Source: JAEELC01 sp963621965 | GTDB taxonomy: Bacteria > Bacillota_I > Bacilli_A > Acholeplasmatales > Anaeroplasmataceae | Length of the DNA: 64,000 bases | Direction of reading: 5' to 3' | Assembly: GCA_963621965.1 (NCBI GenBank) | Contig: CAVFGN010000003.1 | Coordinates: forward strand, 1 to 64,000 | Shown here: positions 8,013 to 17,243 of the stretch, piece after piece | Numbering within the stretch: the first letter of the stretch is position 1 | Layout of the letters: each line of letters starts with the position of its first letter | Translations under genes and position numbers: made by a program | The notes under the pieces: model-generated | Database searches by the model: none | What the model was told of the DNA's origin: nothing | Seen by the model: only the letters and a program-made list of their open reading frames with translations

Positions 8013-9971
8013 ATGGCGACTAATAAATATAATGCTGATACGATTGAAGTATTAAAAGGACTTGATCCGGTTAGAAAACGTCCTGGTATGTACATTGGTT
8101 CAACAGACTCAAGAGGTTTACATTATTTAATTTGGGAAATTGTTGACAATGCGATTGATGAAGCCCTTGCAGGATATGGTAAAGAAATCAAAGTTGAATT
8201 AAATACTAATGGTAGTGTAACTATCACTGATAACGGTAGAGGTGTACCTGTAGGTATTAACCACGAAACTGGTAAAAACAGTCTTGAAGTAATTTATTCA
8301 ATGTTACACGCAGGTGGTAAATTTGGTCAAGATGGCGGATATAAAGTTTCTGGTGGTTTACACGGTGTAGGTGGTAAAGTAGTTAATGCCTTATCTACTT
8401 ATATGAAAGTAGTTTCATCTCGTGACGGAAAGATGTATTGTATCGAGTTTAAAGATGGTGGAAAAAAAATCCATGATGTAGAAGAGATAGGTCAAACTAA
8501 AAGAACTGGTACTGAGGTTACATTCAAGCCAGATCCTACTATTTTTTCAACAATTATTTTTAACTATGACACTATAAAACAACGTTTAAAAGAAGGTGCT
8601 TATCTTATTAAGGGTCTTAAAATGATTTTAATCGATCATAATAAGAACAAAAAAGATGAGTTCATGTATGAAAATGGTATCGAACAATATGTTTCTGATT
8701 TAAATAGCGGTAAAGAAACTATGGCACCTGTTGCTTTCTTTGAGGGTGTTGAAGGTCCTATTGGCGTAGAAGTTGCAATGCAATATACAACAGGTTTTGA
8801 TGAAACTTTAATTTCTTTTGCAAACAACTTGCGTACAATGGACGGTGGTAGTCATGAAATTGGTTTTAAAACAGCTGTTACAAAAGCATTCAATGATTTT
8901 GCACGTAAATTTAATCTAATTAGTGCAAAAGATGACAATCTTGATGGTAACGATTTAAGATGTGGTTTAATGGCTATTGTATCGGTTAGAGTTGAAGAAA
9001 GTGTACTTGAGTTTGAAGGTCAAACTAAGGGTCGTTTAGGTACACCTAGTGCCAAAACTGCTGTAAATAATATTTTATATGATAATTTAATGGCTTATTT
9101 ACATAAAAATAAACAATTAGCAGAAGGCGTTGTTGAAAAAGCTATTAAAAACTGTAAAGCTCGTGAAGCTGCTAGAAAAGCTCGTAATCAAATTAGACTT
9201 GATAAAAAAGATAAGAAAGAAATTAATTTATCTTCTAAACTTTCCCCTGCCCAAGGTAAAAATAAAGAAATAAACGAGTTATTTCTTGTAGAAGGTGATT
9301 CAGCCGGTGGTAGTGCTAAAAGTGGAAGAGATAGAATGTTCCAAGCAATTTTGCCTCTTCGTGGTAAAGTATTAAATACAGAACGTGCTAACGAAGAAGA
9401 TGCACTTGGAAACCAAGAAATTGCAACTATGATCTACACAATTGGTGCTGATTATGGGGACAAATTTGATATTAAAAAATGTAATTATAAGAAAATTATT
9501 ATCATGACCGATGCGGATGATGATGGTGCTCACATTCAAATTTTACTTCTTACATTCTTCTTTAGATATATGCGTCCTTTAATCGAAGATGGTCGTGTTT
9601 ATTTAGCCGTACCTCCTTTATTTAGAGTTACTAACAAAGGTGGAAAGAACAATTTCACTAAATATGCTTATACAACTGAGGAATTAAGTGAAATAATGAA
9701 GAAATTAAATAAAGATCAAACTTTAATTTCTCGTTTCAAAGGACTTGGTGAAATGTCTGCCGAACAATTATGGGAGACTACAATGAATCCTAAGAGTCGT
9801 ACTCTTATTCGTGTAACGCTAGAAGATTTTGATGAGGCTGAAGGCGAAATTGATTTATTCATGGGAGACGATGCGGCTAAAAGAAGAAATTGGCTTGAAA
9901 ATCATGTTCAATTCTCTCTTGAAGATGAATACGAGATTGATAAACTAGACTTAAGCGGAGAAGGTATTTAG
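8013..9971 (+). CDS. parE: DNA topoisomerase IV subunit B
   Basis: ATPase subunit of the type IIA topoisomerase that unlinks replicated chromosomes. The 652-residue protein shows the GHKL ATP site (EIVDNAIDEALAG, DNGRGVPV, GGLHGVGG), the transducer region, and the TOPRIM segment with LVEGDSAGGSAKSGRD and IIMTDADDDGAH. The spacing and the LRGKVLNTERA and QLWETTMNP segments fit ParE better than GyrB. The start is MATNKYNADT behind GGAGTGAG. Translationally coupled to parC one base downstream of its stop. Confidence 0.93.
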   Translation: MATNKYNADTIEVLKGLDPVRKRPGMYIGSTDSRGLHYLIWEIVDNAIDEALAGYGKEIKVELNTNGSVTITDNGRGVPVGINHETGKNSLEVIYSMLHAGGKFGQDGGYKVSGGLHGVGGKVVNALSTYMKVVSSRDGKMYCIEFKDGGKKIHDVEEIGQTKRTGTEVTFKPDPTIFSTIIFNYDTIKQRLKEGAYLIKGLKMILIDHNKNKKDEFMYENGIEQYVSDLNSGKETMAPVAFFEGVEGPIGVEVAMQYTTGFDETLISFANNLRTMDGGSHEIGFKTAVTKAFNDFARKFNLISAKDDNLDGNDLRCGLMAIVSVRVEESVLEFEGQTKGRLGTPSAKTAVNNILYDNLMAYLHKNKQLAEGVVEKAIKNCKAREAARKARNQIRLDKKDKKEINLSSKLSPAQGKNKEINELFLVEGDSAGGSAKSGRDRMFQAILPLRGKVLNTERANEEDALGNQEIATMIYTIGADYGDKFDIKKCNYKKIIIMTDADDDGAHIQILLLTFFFRYMRPLIEDGRVYLAVPPLFRVTNKGGKNNFTKYAYTTEELSEIMKKLNKDQTLISRFKGLGEMSAEQLWETTMNPKSRTLIRVTLEDFDEAEGEIDLFMGDDAAKRRNWLENHVQFSLEDEYEIDKLDLSGEGI

Positions 9972-9972
9972 T

Positions 9973-12831
9973 ATGGCAAAGAAAAAAGATATAATTGAAG
10001 AATTAAATCAATTTGCAAAAGAAACTTTCCAACATGAACGTCTAGAAGATGTAATGGGTGATAGATTTGGTAGATATTCTAAAGCTATCATTCAAGAACG
10101 TGCTATTCCAGATGTTAGAGATGGTTTAAAGCCTGTTCAAAGAAGAATATTGTTTGGCATGCAACAACTAAAGCTTACATCTACTTCACCATACAAAAAA
10201 TGTGCTAAGGTAGTTGGTGATGTAATGGGTAAATATCACCCTCATGGTGACTCATCTATTTATGAAGCTTTAGTTCATATGTCTCAAGCTTGGAAAATGG
10301 GTGTGTGTCTTGTTGACCTTCAAGGAAACAATGGTTCAATTGATGGTGACGGGCCTGCCGCTTATCGTTATACTGAATGTAGATTGTCAAAAGATGCCGA
10401 TTACATGTTACAAGACATCGAAAAGAAAACAGTCGAGATGATCGATAACTTCGATGGTGAGGAAAAAGAACCTATCGTTTTACCTGCAAGATTTCCTAAC
10501 ATTTTAGTAAATGGTGGTATGGGTATTTCATCAGGATATGCTACCTACATTCCACCACACAACATGAAAGAAGTTGTAGATGCAACAATTGCTAAAATTG
10601 ATAACCCTAATCTAACAATTGATGAATTACTTAAAATCATGCCCGGTCCTGATTTCCCTACTGGCGGTATTGCCATGGGAAAAGAAGGTATTAGAGAAGC
10701 CTTCTTAACAGGAAGTGGCACAGTTGTTGTTAAATCTAAATATCATATCGAAGATATTGATTCTAAAAAAAAGAGAATTGTTGTAACTGAAATTCCTTTC
10801 GATACAGTTAAACAAAAAACTGTTGAAAAGATTGAACAAATTAGAATTGACCATAAGATTGATGGTATTGAAGAAGTAAGAGACGAAACTGATAGACAAG
10901 GTTTACGTATCTCTATTGATCTTAAAGAGGGCGCAAATACTGATGCAATTATAAAGTATTTATTTAAAAATACTAATTTACAAGCCAACATTAAATATAA
11001 TATGGTTGTAATTCATAATATGTGTCCTAAACGCCTTGGTGTTCTTGAAATATTATCTGCATATATTGATCATCAAAAAGATGTTGTAACAAACCGTACT
11101 AACTTTTTAAAAGCTAAAGATAAACATAGATTACATATCGTTGATGGTTTAATTAAGATGGTTTCAATTTTAGACGATGTTATTAAAACCATCCGTGCTT
11201 CTCAAAATAAACAAGATGCAAAAGAAAACTTAATTGCGAAATTTGAATTTACTGAAATTCAAGCTGATGCAATTTTAGCTATGCAACTATATAGATTATC
11301 TAATACTGATATTGTTCAATTACATAACGAACATGATACTTTAAATAAAAATATTGAGGGCTACGATAAAATCTTATCTGACGAAAAGAACTTATTAAAT
11401 GTTATTAAGAATGAACTTAAAGAAATTAGTGATAAGATTAATCAACCTCGTAGAACACAAATTGAAGATGAAGTAACTGATTTAACTATCGATGAATCAA
11501 ATCTTGTACTTGATGAAACAGTAATGTTAATTGCGACAAGAAAAGGTTACTTAAAGCGTGTTACACCAAAAGCTTATAACGCAAGTTCTGTTAATACAAT
11601 TGGTGAAAAAGACGCAATTATTCTTGATGAAGAAGTTTCTACAAAAGATATTTTATTAGGATTTACCAACAAAGGAAACTTTGTATATATTCCAATTTAT
11701 AAAATTGATGAATGTAAACTTCGTGACCGTGGTCAATTCTTAAATAATATCTGTCAAATTGATCCGAGTGAAGAATTTGTAAACTACTTTGTAATTAAAG
11801 ATTTTACTAAACACTTAAATGTTTTAATTGCAAGTAAAGATAACTTAATCAAACAATGCCAAATTCAAGAATTTAATGTCTCTAGATTCTCTAAAGAAGT
11901 CAAATGTATGAAATTGGCAGAAAAAGATTATGTAGTAAGTGTTGATATTTCTGATAATCCTTGTGAAATTATCACATGTTCAAGTGATGCTGAAGTACTT
12001 CGTATGCGTGCTGAAGATATTCCTCTTTATGGTAAAAATGCCTCAGGAATTAAGGCTCAAAAGATTAGTGAAGGACATTATTTAGTTGGTGCAGTTTATG
12101 CAAATAAAAACGATGATATCTTATTATTAACTAATAGAGGCACTATTAAACGTATTCCTTTACTTGATCCTAAAGATAAAGATGCATTGTATTTATCTAC
12201 TCGTGGAAGAAGTGGAGATAAACAAATTAAGCTTATCAAAACAAATCCTGTAGTAATATACGATATAAAGAAATTAACTCCAAATCAATATAAAGAACAA
12301 GTTTCGATTAATGTCTTATATGATTCAGCTAACGATTATATTAATTCATTTGATTTAAAATATAATCAACCTGATGTTGGAGTCAATATAGTAAAAGACG
12401 GACTTGGTGAACCTTTAAAGATTTTTGTAAATAAACCTAAAAATAGAGATAGTCAAGTAAGTGATGATTATCTAGTGAATACAAAAGATATAGAAACAAC
12501 TTTTGACGACTATGACTCTATTGATGATAAACCTTTAAAGAGTGCAAAAACTAGTAATGTATTTGATGAATTAGATAAGATTTTAGAACTTGAAGCTAAA
12601 GAAGAAAATAAGTTTAGTTTAGAAGACACTAATACAAATGATCTAGACAATTCATTTAATCAAATACCAGAAACCAGTAACTCTTTAGAGTTTAAAGTTC
12701 AAGAACCAAAGGTTGAAAATAAGGAAAAAGAAGTTATAGAAACCGACAAGAATACAATTACTCGTACTAAGAGTACAACTATTGTAAGAAAGAAACCTAA
12801 AAAAATAGATTTCTATGATGAAAATAATTAG
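9973..12831 (+). CDS. parC: DNA topoisomerase IV subunit A with long acidic C-terminal tail
   Basis: Breaking-rejoining subunit of topoisomerase IV. The QRDR stretch HPHGDSSIYEA lies near residues 89-99 and the active-site tyrosine is Tyr133 in AAYRYTE. The beta-pinwheel C-terminal domain follows but lacks a QRRGGKG GyrA box, supporting ParC. At 952 residues it exceeds the usual size of about 800. The last roughly 125 residues (from about 826) are low-complexity, rich in Asp, Glu, Asn and Ser, and end in a basic patch. RBS GGAGAAGG lies within the parE end. Followed by a terminator. Confidence 0.93.
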   Translation: MAKKKDIIEELNQFAKETFQHERLEDVMGDRFGRYSKAIIQERAIPDVRDGLKPVQRRILFGMQQLKLTSTSPYKKCAKVVGDVMGKYHPHGDSSIYEALVHMSQAWKMGVCLVDLQGNNGSIDGDGPAAYRYTECRLSKDADYMLQDIEKKTVEMIDNFDGEEKEPIVLPARFPNILVNGGMGISSGYATYIPPHNMKEVVDATIAKIDNPNLTIDELLKIMPGPDFPTGGIAMGKEGIREAFLTGSGTVVVKSKYHIEDIDSKKKRIVVTEIPFDTVKQKTVEKIEQIRIDHKIDGIEEVRDETDRQGLRISIDLKEGANTDAIIKYLFKNTNLQANIKYNMVVIHNMCPKRLGVLEILSAYIDHQKDVVTNRTNFLKAKDKHRLHIVDGLIKMVSILDDVIKTIRASQNKQDAKENLIAKFEFTEIQADAILAMQLYRLSNTDIVQLHNEHDTLNKNIEGYDKILSDEKNLLNVIKNELKEISDKINQPRRTQIEDEVTDLTIDESNLVLDETVMLIATRKGYLKRVTPKAYNASSVNTIGEKDAIILDEEVSTKDILLGFTNKGNFVYIPIYKIDECKLRDRGQFLNNICQIDPSEEFVNYFVIKDFTKHLNVLIASKDNLIKQCQIQEFNVSRFSKEVKCMKLAEKDYVVSVDISDNPCEIITCSSDAEVLRMRAEDIPLYGKNASGIKAQKISEGHYLVGAVYANKNDDILLLTNRGTIKRIPLLDPKDKDALYLSTRGRSGDKQIKLIKTNPVVIYDIKKLTPNQYKEQVSINVLYDSANDYINSFDLKYNQPDVGVNIVKDGLGEPLKIFVNKPKNRDSQVSDDYLVNTKDIETTFDDYDSIDDKPLKSAKTSNVFDELDKILELEAKEENKFSLEDTNTNDLDNSFNQIPETSNSLEFKVQEPKVENKEKEVIETDKNTITRTKSTTIVRKKPKKIDFYDENN

Positions 12832-12834
12832 ACT

Positions 12835-12859
12835 AAGCTGGCTTAATGCTAGCTTTTTC
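12835..12859 (+). terminator. Terminator of parE-parC
   Basis: AAGCTGGC and GCTAGCTT pair with one G-U, five-base loop, followed by TTTTTCTT. Confidence 0.75.
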
Positions 12860-12928
12860 TTATTAAATACGAAATAGATTCTTATATCAGAAAAAATAAC
12901 AATTTGTCGAATCCTGAAATAATAATTG

Positions 12929-12957
12929 TTGTAATCGCTTACAAAAAAGAGTATAAT
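12929..12957 (+). promoter_or_regulatory. Sigma-A promoter of nucleoside kinase gene
   Basis: TTGTAA at 12929-12934, 17-bp spacer, perfect TATAAT at 12952-12957. The start codon follows 35 bp downstream. Confidence 0.75.
12930..12943 (+). promoter_or_regulatory. cre box (catabolite-responsive element)
   Basis: TGTAATCGCTTACA matches the Firmicute CcpA consensus TGWAANCGNTNWCA at every fixed position. It overlaps the -35 element, a position expected to give repression when CcpA-HPr-Ser-P is bound. Confidence 0.75.
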
Positions 12958-12991
12958 ATAGTTCCTATTTTAAAAGAAAGAAGGTAATATT

Positions 12992-14629
12992 ATGAAAATA
13001 ACAATTTCAAATGAGATTCGTGAAGTGGAAAATGGAACTAGACTTATTGATTTATTACCAGAAAATAATAAGAAGAGTTATTATTGTGCGACAGTAAATA
13101 ATCGCTTACGTGAACTAGATTATATTATTCCAGGAGATTGTTCTGTAGAATTTTTAGATTTAACTAGTGCTGATGCAATGTTAATTTATCAAAATTCAAT
13201 TAGATATTTATTTGCAATGGCAGTAAATAGGTTATACAAGAAGGTTAAGGTTGTATTTAATACATCTATTAGCCGTGCAATTTTTGCAAATATTTCAGGT
13301 ATAAATGGGCCTGTTAATGTTAAAGAAATGACTAAGATTGAAAGTGAAATGCGTTCTTTAATTGAACAAGATATTCCTATTAAAAGATACTCTACAACTA
13401 TTGAAGAAGCTAAGAAAATTTATAACAATTTTGGTTACTACGATAAATCAGCTATGTTAGATTATCGTCCTGAAAAGACTGTACATATGTATAAATGTGA
13501 TAACTATTTAAATTATATGTTTGGCTATATGGTACCTTCAACAGGATATTTAAAGGAATTTAAGTTAAAATTATATTTTCCTGGTTTATTAATTCAATAC
13601 CCTCGTGCTGAACTTGGTGGTATTATTCCTGAGTTCACTGACGAAAAGATTTTCTCTAAGGCTCTAAAAGAAGCTAATGAATGGGGAAATATTACAAAAG
13701 CTTCATCAGTTTGGCAAATGAACCAAATTGTAGAGCGTGGTGAAGAAAAAGAGTTTATCAATCTTTGTGAGACAAAACACAACAATATGTTGGCTGATTT
13801 GGGTATGCAAATTAAAAATGATCCAGAAATCAGACTTATTGCGATTGCCGGACCTTCTTCAAGCGGTAAGACAACTTTCTGTAATAGACTTAGAGTTGAA
13901 CTTTTAAGCCGTGCTTTAAATCCTATTATGATTTCTCTTGACAACTATTATTTAGACGCGGATAAATGTCCTCGTACAAAAGATGGAAGTCCTGATTTTG
14001 AACATATTGAAGCTTTAGATATAGCACAATTTGATGAAGATATGGTTAAACTTATTCAAGGAGAAGAAGTTAGACTTCCTATCTATGATTTTAAAACTAA
14101 AAGTCGCTCTTATGGCTCTCCAATTAAGTTAACTAAAGGTCAACCTATTATGATTGAAGGAATTCACGCTTTAAATGATAGATTAACTCCTTCAATTCCA
14201 TCTACTCAAAAATATAAGATTTATATTGCGCCCGAAGCTCAATATCATATTGATTCACAAAATCCTATCTCTTTAACTGATATTCGTTTAATTCGCCGTT
14301 TAGTGCGTGATTTTAACTATAGAAATGCGCCTGCAGAAGAAACATTATCTATGTGGGAAAACGTTCGTAAAGGAGAATTTGATTGGATTTATCCTACTCA
14401 AGCCGAAGCTAACTTTGTTTACAATTCTGAATTAACTTATGAACTATGTGTAATGAAGAAATATGCAATGAAAGTTCTTCAAGAAGTTAAGCCTGAATCT
14501 AAATATTATATAACTGCTAATCGTCTAATTAAATTCTTAAAGTATTTTAAAGATATAGATGATAAGTGGGTACCATGTAATTCTATTTTAAGAGAATTTA
14601 TAGGTGGTTCTATTTTCTACGATAATTAA
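12992..14629 (+). CDS. Nucleoside (uridine-type) kinase with N-terminal TGS-like domain
   Basis: A 545-residue protein. Residues 1-60 resemble the TGS/ubiquitin-like domain, 60-250 resemble the second additional domain of threonyl-tRNA synthetase, and from about 280 it is a phosphoribulokinase/uridine kinase P-loop domain (AIAGPSSSGKTTFCNRL, DNYYLD, and IEGIHALN). This architecture is known in Firmicutes and Thermotogae as an uridine kinase-like nucleoside kinase; it probably phosphorylates pyrimidine ribonucleosides with NTP. RBS AAGAAGGTAAT precedes the ATG. The cre box in its promoter suggests control by carbon supply, consistent with nucleosides being used as carbon source (deoB at 25280). 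Confidence 0.85.
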   Translation: MKITISNEIREVENGTRLIDLLPENNKKSYYCATVNNRLRELDYIIPGDCSVEFLDLTSADAMLIYQNSIRYLFAMAVNRLYKKVKVVFNTSISRAIFANISGINGPVNVKEMTKIESEMRSLIEQDIPIKRYSTTIEEAKKIYNNFGYYDKSAMLDYRPEKTVHMYKCDNYLNYMFGYMVPSTGYLKEFKLKLYFPGLLIQYPRAELGGIIPEFTDEKIFSKALKEANEWGNITKASSVWQMNQIVERGEEKEFINLCETKHNNMLADLGMQIKNDPEIRLIAIAGPSSSGKTTFCNRLRVELLSRALNPIMISLDNYYLDADKCPRTKDGSPDFEHIEALDIAQFDEDMVKLIQGEEVRLPIYDFKTKSRSYGSPIKLTKGQPIMIEGIHALNDRLTPSIPSTQKYKIYIAPEAQYHIDSQNPISLTDIRLIRRLVRDFNYRNAPAEETLSMWENVRKGEFDWIYPTQAEANFVYNSELTYELCVMKKYAMKVLQEVKPESKYYITANRLIKFLKYFKDIDDKWVPCNSILREFIGGSIFYDN

Positions 14630-14643
14630 TTTAATATAAAAAA

Positions 14644-14672
14644 ACAGTCCTATTTTAAGGGCTGTTTTTTTT
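14644..14672 (+). terminator. Terminator of the nucleoside kinase gene
   Basis: ACAGTCCT pairs with AGGGCTGT (one G-U), followed by eight T. Confidence 0.85.
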
Positions 14673-14674
14673 AC

Positions 14675-14703
14675 GAAAAAAACTTAGCCCGAAGACTAAG
14701 TTT
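14675..14703 (-). terminator. Terminator of the galactoside operon
   Basis: AAACTTAG (14680-14687) and CTAAGTTT (14696-14703) form a perfect 8-bp stem; on the minus strand it leads into six T. It sits right after the galK stop codon, back to back with the kinase terminator. Confidence 0.8.
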
Positions 14704-14704
14704 G

Positions 14705-15799
14705 TTATTTTACACCATCTACTATATTAACTTTATATACGTCACATTTAATATTTGTTTTATTGTAATATCTTTCAATTACACTTTCTTTGAATGTTTC
14801 AAACTCATTTTTATTTATAAGTGCAATCGCACATCCTCCAAATCCAGCACCAATCATACGTGCACCGATTGCGCCCGAATCTAAGGCAGCTTCAACGATT
14901 GAATCTAGATGAAAGCCTGAAACTTCATACAGATTTTTAAGAGATTCATGTGATTCATTTAAAAGGACACCAAGATTATCAATATCATATGATTTAAGAG
15001 AATCTATAAACTTATAGACACGTCTATTTTCTAATATAACATGTTTTACTCTTTTTAATATTACAGGATCATTAATAAGCTCATTAATTTCACGTAAATC
15101 GCATTCTTTAAGTTCACACAAATTCTTAACAGAATAGCGTTTAGAAATCATTTCTAGCCCCTTAGAACACTCTAAAACGCGTTCATTATATTTTGATTCA
15201 ACTAATTTTCTAGATTTATTTGTCTTTAATATTACAAAGGTATAATTTTTAAGATTTAAATCATAATATTTGTATTTAAAACTTGCGCAATCAAGAAGAA
15301 GTGCTGTATTCTTTTTACCAAGAGTTATAATGGCTTCATCCATTATACCACTTGATAATTTACAATAAATATTTTCAACGTCTTTAGCAATTAAAACAAT
15401 AGTTTCTTTATTTATATTTAAGCTAAATATTTTATTAATCGCAAAAATTGTAACAACTAAAATAGCAGCCGAACTTGAAAGGCCTGAACCTAGAGGAATT
15501 TCTGATTTGTAGTATAGGTCAAGCCCTTTATCTACTTTATATCCTCTTTGTTTTAATATATAAAATACACCAACTACATAAGTAGCCCATAAATAAGAAG
15601 AAGAGTATTCTAAATTATTTAAGTTCGTGTTAATTGATGTATCAAAATTATCTGAGCTAATTATTAATTGATTATCAGATCTTAAATTTACATACAAATT
15701 AATATACAAATCTATACAACAAGGTAATACCACTCCACCATTATAGTCGATATGTTCGCCTATCAAATTGATTCTAGCAGGAGCCTTGAAGTTATACAT
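14705..15799 (-). CDS. galK: Galactokinase
   Basis: Phosphorylates galactose to galactose-1-phosphate with ATP. GHMP kinase features are plain: the substrate motif ARINLIGEHIDYNGG at the N terminus, the ATP loop PLGSGLSSSAAI near residue 100, and the C-terminal GARMIGAGFGGCAI. I use ATG 15799, which lies four bases after the upstream stop. A TTG at 15811 has a better placed AGGTGA and is a real alternative. It is the last gene of the alpha-galactoside operon and should act on galactose released by the GH36 enzyme. No galT or galE is encoded beside it. Confidence 0.94.
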   Translation of the reverse strand: MYNFKAPARINLIGEHIDYNGGVVLPCCIDLYINLYVNLRSDNQLIISSDNFDTSINTNLNNLEYSSSYLWATYVVGVFYILKQRGYKVDKGLDLYYKSEIPLGSGLSSSAAILVVTIFAINKIFSLNINKETIVLIAKDVENIYCKLSSGIMDEAIITLGKKNTALLLDCASFKYKYYDLNLKNYTFVILKTNKSRKLVESKYNERVLECSKGLEMISKRYSVKNLCELKECDLREINELINDPVILKRVKHVILENRRVYKFIDSLKSYDIDNLGVLLNESHESLKNLYEVSGFHLDSIVEAALDSGAIGARMIGAGFGGCAIALINKNEFETFKESVIERYYNKTNIKCDVYKVNIVDGVK

Positions 15800-15803
15800 A
15801 AAA

Positions 15804-17243
15804 TTAGTCAAGACGTTCACCTGCGGCTAATTTTACACATTTATAAGCACCATCGTAATAGCCTTCATCTTTATTTTTGTTAATTATTTTAATCATATTA
15901 ACAAGAAGTGACTTGTCATTAATAATTGAATCTAATGCTTCGTTCATACCTTTTTTAGTAGCTTCTTCTTCAAAACCATCACCATATTCACGAGAATGAA
16001 TTTGACCATAAACTTCGTGTCCACCTATATGTTTCATGAATAATTTAGGAATAGGATAGTAAGCAAGTTCACTTGGCTTTGTAATTAATAAATCCATATT
16101 AGGCATTAATAAGTTAGTTACATAAACTGCTTTAAAAATATCTTCATCACAAACTGCATATATTCCTAATTTATCATTATTTGTAAGTTCATTATTTAAG
16201 TTTTTAACGCTTGAATAATCATCAAATATAGTATTAATTTCTAATTCTTTAATATCTTTAATTAATTTTTTATAAACTGTATCATGGTCACCAAAGTTAA
16301 TGAAAAGTGAGACTTGTTTATTTTTAACATAAGGTATCAAATGGATAATCATTTCTTTAAATTGTTTATACCCAGCGCCTGCTCCACCTACACTCATTAA
16401 TATTCTAAGAGGTCGATTATTATAAATTCTTCGTAAACGACGCTCGTTATCTTGCTTAAGATTAACTAAAAGTTCATGGTCTACAAAACATCCTACATTA
16501 TAAATAGTGTCATCAGGCATATGATTTAAAGATTTTTTATCAAATCCTTTTAGGGTTTTATAACCATTGTATGCATAGTTTGTTTGTACAGCATGAATAG
16601 CCCCCTCAGATAAGTGAAGAGCCATAGGCCAGTTATCAGGTATCGCGTTACAAACGTGTGTCATACCACCATGTATTGCGCCCTGAGATGGCCATACATG
16701 TGTTGCAATATAAGGAATATCTTTATCTATATTTTTAAATAAAGGGGCTAATAATTCGCTATTTTTTTGATCAATTGCGTTATAGCTAATCTTTTTAAAA
16801 CCTTCAGAGTTTAAAGGTTCCCATACAAAATGGTTAAACAGATGAGATTTTTGTGAAATTCTACTTGCAATAGAATACATATCGTTTTGAGCTTTAATCA
16901 TTTTACTGCCAGTAGAATCAAAAGATGCTAAATCAAGCCAATAAGGAGTGTAACCTAAAGCTCGTGCACAAGAAGCCATTGCAATAGAAATTCGGTAGTG
17001 TCCAAAACCCATACGGATATTACCAACAATTAATGGATTGTTTTCAAATTTTTGGTTCTCACGTCCAATCTTTATCATCATAGGTTTTATATCGCCAAGT
17101 GAAGATATTTCTTCGAAGTTGAAACAGTAATTGCAATTTGAGTCGTCCCCAAACTTTTTAATCCATTTATTTTTTGATTTATTAGCTTTTTTAATGGTTT
17201 TATTACTCATTTTATTATTATAAATTTTAGTTGTTTTATCCAT
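15804..17243 (-). CDS. GT-B-like glycosyltransferase-fold protein of unknown specificity
   Basis: A 479-residue protein I cannot assign to a characterised enzyme. After a basic N terminus of about 35 residues, NIRMGFGHYRISIAMA recalls the first nucleotide-sugar loop of GT-B enzymes such as MurG and MGDG synthase (GxGHxxxA). The second half starts with MSVGGAGAGYKQF and has ITKPSELAYYPIPKLF, like the donor-binding half of that fold. No membrane segment is seen. It is translationally coupled between alpha-galactosidase and galactokinase (1-bp overlap upstream, tight junction downstream), so it should act on galactose, a galactoside or galactose-1-phosphate. RBS AAAGGAAT is about 11 bases from the ATG. 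Confidence 0.6.
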   Translation of the reverse strand: MDKTTKIYNNKMSNKTIKKANKSKNKWIKKFGDDSNCNYCFNFEEISSLGDIKPMMIKIGRENQKFENNPLIVGNIRMGFGHYRISIAMASCARALGYTPYWLDLASFDSTGSKMIKAQNDMYSIASRISQKSHLFNHFVWEPLNSEGFKKISYNAIDQKNSELLAPLFKNIDKDIPYIATHVWPSQGAIHGGMTHVCNAIPDNWPMALHLSEGAIHAVQTNYAYNGYKTLKGFDKKSLNHMPDDTIYNVGCFVDHELLVNLKQDNERRLRRIYNNRPLRILMSVGGAGAGYKQFKEMIIHLIPYVKNKQVSLFINFGDHDTVYKKLIKDIKELEINTIFDDYSSVKNLNNELTNNDKLGIYAVCDEDIFKAVYVTNLLMPNMDLLITKPSELAYYPIPKLFMKHIGGHEVYGQIHSREYGDGFEEEATKKGMNEALDSIINDKSLLVNMIKIINKNKDEGYYDGAYKCVKLAAGERLD

